NCBI RefSeq assembly: GCF_002950945.1
Contig: NZ_CP012673.1
Coordinates: 5,517,001 to 5,581,000, forward strand
Direction: 5' to 3'
Length of the DNA: 64,000 nt
Origin: Sorangium cellulosum
GTDB lineage: Bacteria > Myxococcota_A > Polyangia > Polyangiales > Polyangiaceae
Shown: in pieces, positions 63,078 through 64,000 of the stretch
How the letters are laid out: each line of letters begins with the position of its first letter
How positions within the stretch are numbered: the stretch's first letter is position 1
Notes under the pieces: generated by a model
What the model was told of the DNA's origin: nothing
Databases searched by the model: none
The model's input: only the letters and a program-made list of their open reading frames with translations
Program-made: the position numbers and the translations under genes

Positions 63078-64000
63078 ATGATGAGGACCCAGACGATGCC
63101 CGGTGCGGCCGCCCCGCCGTCGTCCCCGGAGCCGGTCAGGCCGCCGCCTTCGGCCGGCGACCGCGTCGGCCATTACGAGCTCCTGCGCGAGCTCGGCCGG
63201 GGGGGCATGGGCGTCGTCTTCCTGGCGCGCGACCTGCGGCTCGCTCGCCTCGTCGCGATCAAGCTCCTCAGCAAGCTGAGCGGCACCCGGGTCCAGCGCT
63301 TCCTCGTCGAAGCGCAGGCCACCGCGCGCTGCAAGCACGAGCATATCGTGACGATCCACGAGGTGAACGAGCACGACGGATTCCCGTACATGGTGCTCGA
63401 GTACATCGAGGGGCAGAGCCTGCGCGCCTGGATGAACCAGCGCAAACCCGCCGACGCCCCCGGCCGGGCGCGGGCGGCGCCGGTCCCGCCCGGCCTGGCC
63501 GTCGAGATGATGGTCCCCGTCGCGCGTGCGCTCGCGCGCGCGCACACGTCCGGCATCGTTCATCGTGATCTCAAGCCAGAGAACGTCATGCTGGACGCCT
63601 CGGGCGCGATCAAGGTGGTCGATTTCGGCGTCGCCTCGCTGCGCGATCACGAGGCGAGCCCCGTGGCGGAGCGCCCTGTCGCCGAGGACATGCGCCTGAC
63701 CCGCACGGGCGCCCTGGTGGGCACGCTGCCTTACATGTCCCCCGAGCAGTGGGCAGGGAAGGAGATCGACGCGTCCAGCGATGTCTGGGCGGTGGGCGTC
63801 ATGCTCCACGAGCTCGTGCTCGGCGCACACCCGCTCGCGCCGTGCAGGATGGCGGACCTCATCGCGGTGGCGCAGCTCGATCAGCCGATGCCCGAGGTCA
63901 GCGCGCGCCACCCGGAGGTCGGCGCGCTCGGCGCGATCGTCGACCGCTGCCTGCGCAAGCGCAAGGCCGAGCGGTTCGCCTCCGCGCAGGAGCTCCTGGC
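63078..64000 (+). CDS. Ser/Thr protein kinase, 3' end cut by the window
   Basis: Read directly from the sequence: ATG 63078 opens a frame that continues past the window end. An Ala/Pro-rich leader (about 1-30) precedes the kinase domain: LGRGGMGVVFLARD, catalytic Lys in VAIKLL, HRDLKPENVM, VDFGVASL and the SPEQWAGKEIDASSDVWAVG activation/APE region. All Hanks motifs are present, so it should be active. C-terminal sensing or effector domains are outside the window. Proximity to the FHA activator fits kinase-to-FHA signalling seen in myxobacteria, but pairing is inferred. In-frame ATGs at 63081 and 63096 and GTG 63057 are alternative starts. Confidence 0.9.
   Translation, partial: MMRTQTMPGAAAPPSSPEPVRPPPSAGDRVGHYELLRELGRGGMGVVFLARDLRLARLVAIKLLSKLSGTRVQRFLVEAQATARCKHEHIVTIHEVNEHDGFPYMVLEYIEGQSLRAWMNQRKPADAPGRARAAPVPPGLAVEMMVPVARALARAHTSGIVHRDLKPENVMLDASGAIKVVDFGVASLRDHEASPVAERPVAEDMRLTRTGALVGTLPYMSPEQWAGKEIDASSDVWAVGVMLHELVLGAHPLAPCRMADLIAVAQLDQPMPEVSARHPEVGALGAIVDRCLRKRKAERFASAQELL

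Overview
The window looks like chromosome from a very high-GC, large-genome myxobacterium, most like the Polyangiales (Sorangium-type). This is inferred from gene content, not from a marker gene. The pointers are two eukaryotic-type Ser/Thr kinases (one fused to an ATPase and TPRs), FHA- and receiver-type sigma-54 activators, many lipoproteins with Gly-rich or Cys-rich linkers, secreted multidomain enzymes, and short operons with 4-bp stop/start overlaps. I saw no rRNA, tRNA or CRISPR array.

Layout. 0-4 kb: a His-rich membrane protein of unknown function, a beta-propeller lipoprotein and a cytochrome c/copper-monooxygenase-like lipoprotein. 4.2-10.2 kb: a MacB/FtsX-type ABC transporter (ATPase and two permeases) translationally coupled to an NtrY-like sensor kinase, with a convergent sigma-54 response regulator. 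10.3-13.05 kb: a cyclase-family hydrolase, then a REP-associated tyrosine transposase (RAYT/Y1) gene bracketed by GC-rich repeat arrays in inverted orientation. 13-20.7 kb: an orphan peptide-type solute-binding lipoprotein, a 1317-aa kinase-cyclase-like-ATPase-TPR protein, and minD-minE without minC. 20.7-25.7 kb: a Sec-exported zinc metalloprotease with RTX repeats, then a SWIM zinc-finger gene coupled to a SNF2-helicase-associated gene that has no helicase motor.

26-38.4 kb: PAP2 phosphatase, SMP-30-like lactonase, glutathione S-transferase, asparaginase, an inverted-repeat element, metallophosphoesterase, macrolide 2'-phosphotransferase, amidohydrolase, a LysR regulator divergent from an IMPase/F420-reductase-like pair, and a shortened SGNH hydrolase. 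38.4-42.3 kb: a five-gene minus-strand operon (cysteine hydrolase, ABC permease, ATPase, binding lipoprotein, deaminase) in which every junction overlaps; it reads as uptake plus catabolism of a small nitrogenous compound. 42.6-52 kb: PAS-STAS sensor, Cys-rich unknown, glucose/sorbosone-dehydrogenase-type lipoprotein with PKD and carbohydrate-binding domains, DNase I-fold protein, and a tailspike-like beta-helix protein.

52-64 kb: 2-hydroxyacid dehydrogenase, lipoprotein pirin, MFS transporter, small membrane protein, mono-haem lipoprotein, Gly-rich lipoprotein, the hexuronate genes uxaC and kduI behind a cluster of GTCAAC half-sites, an FHA sigma-54-type activator with an altered GAFTGA loop and a GGDEF-like middle domain, a small membrane protein, and a second Ser/Thr kinase cut by the window end.

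The regions most worth following up are the transposase with its inverted repeat arrays (10.99-13.05 kb), the motorless SNF2/SWIM pair (23.4-25.7 kb), the coupled nitrogen-compound operon (38.4-42.3 kb) and the variant activator at 60.75 kb. Most genes were called on one ORF each. Starts were moved inward where a Shine-Dalgarno, a signal peptide or the family's N-terminus argued for it.
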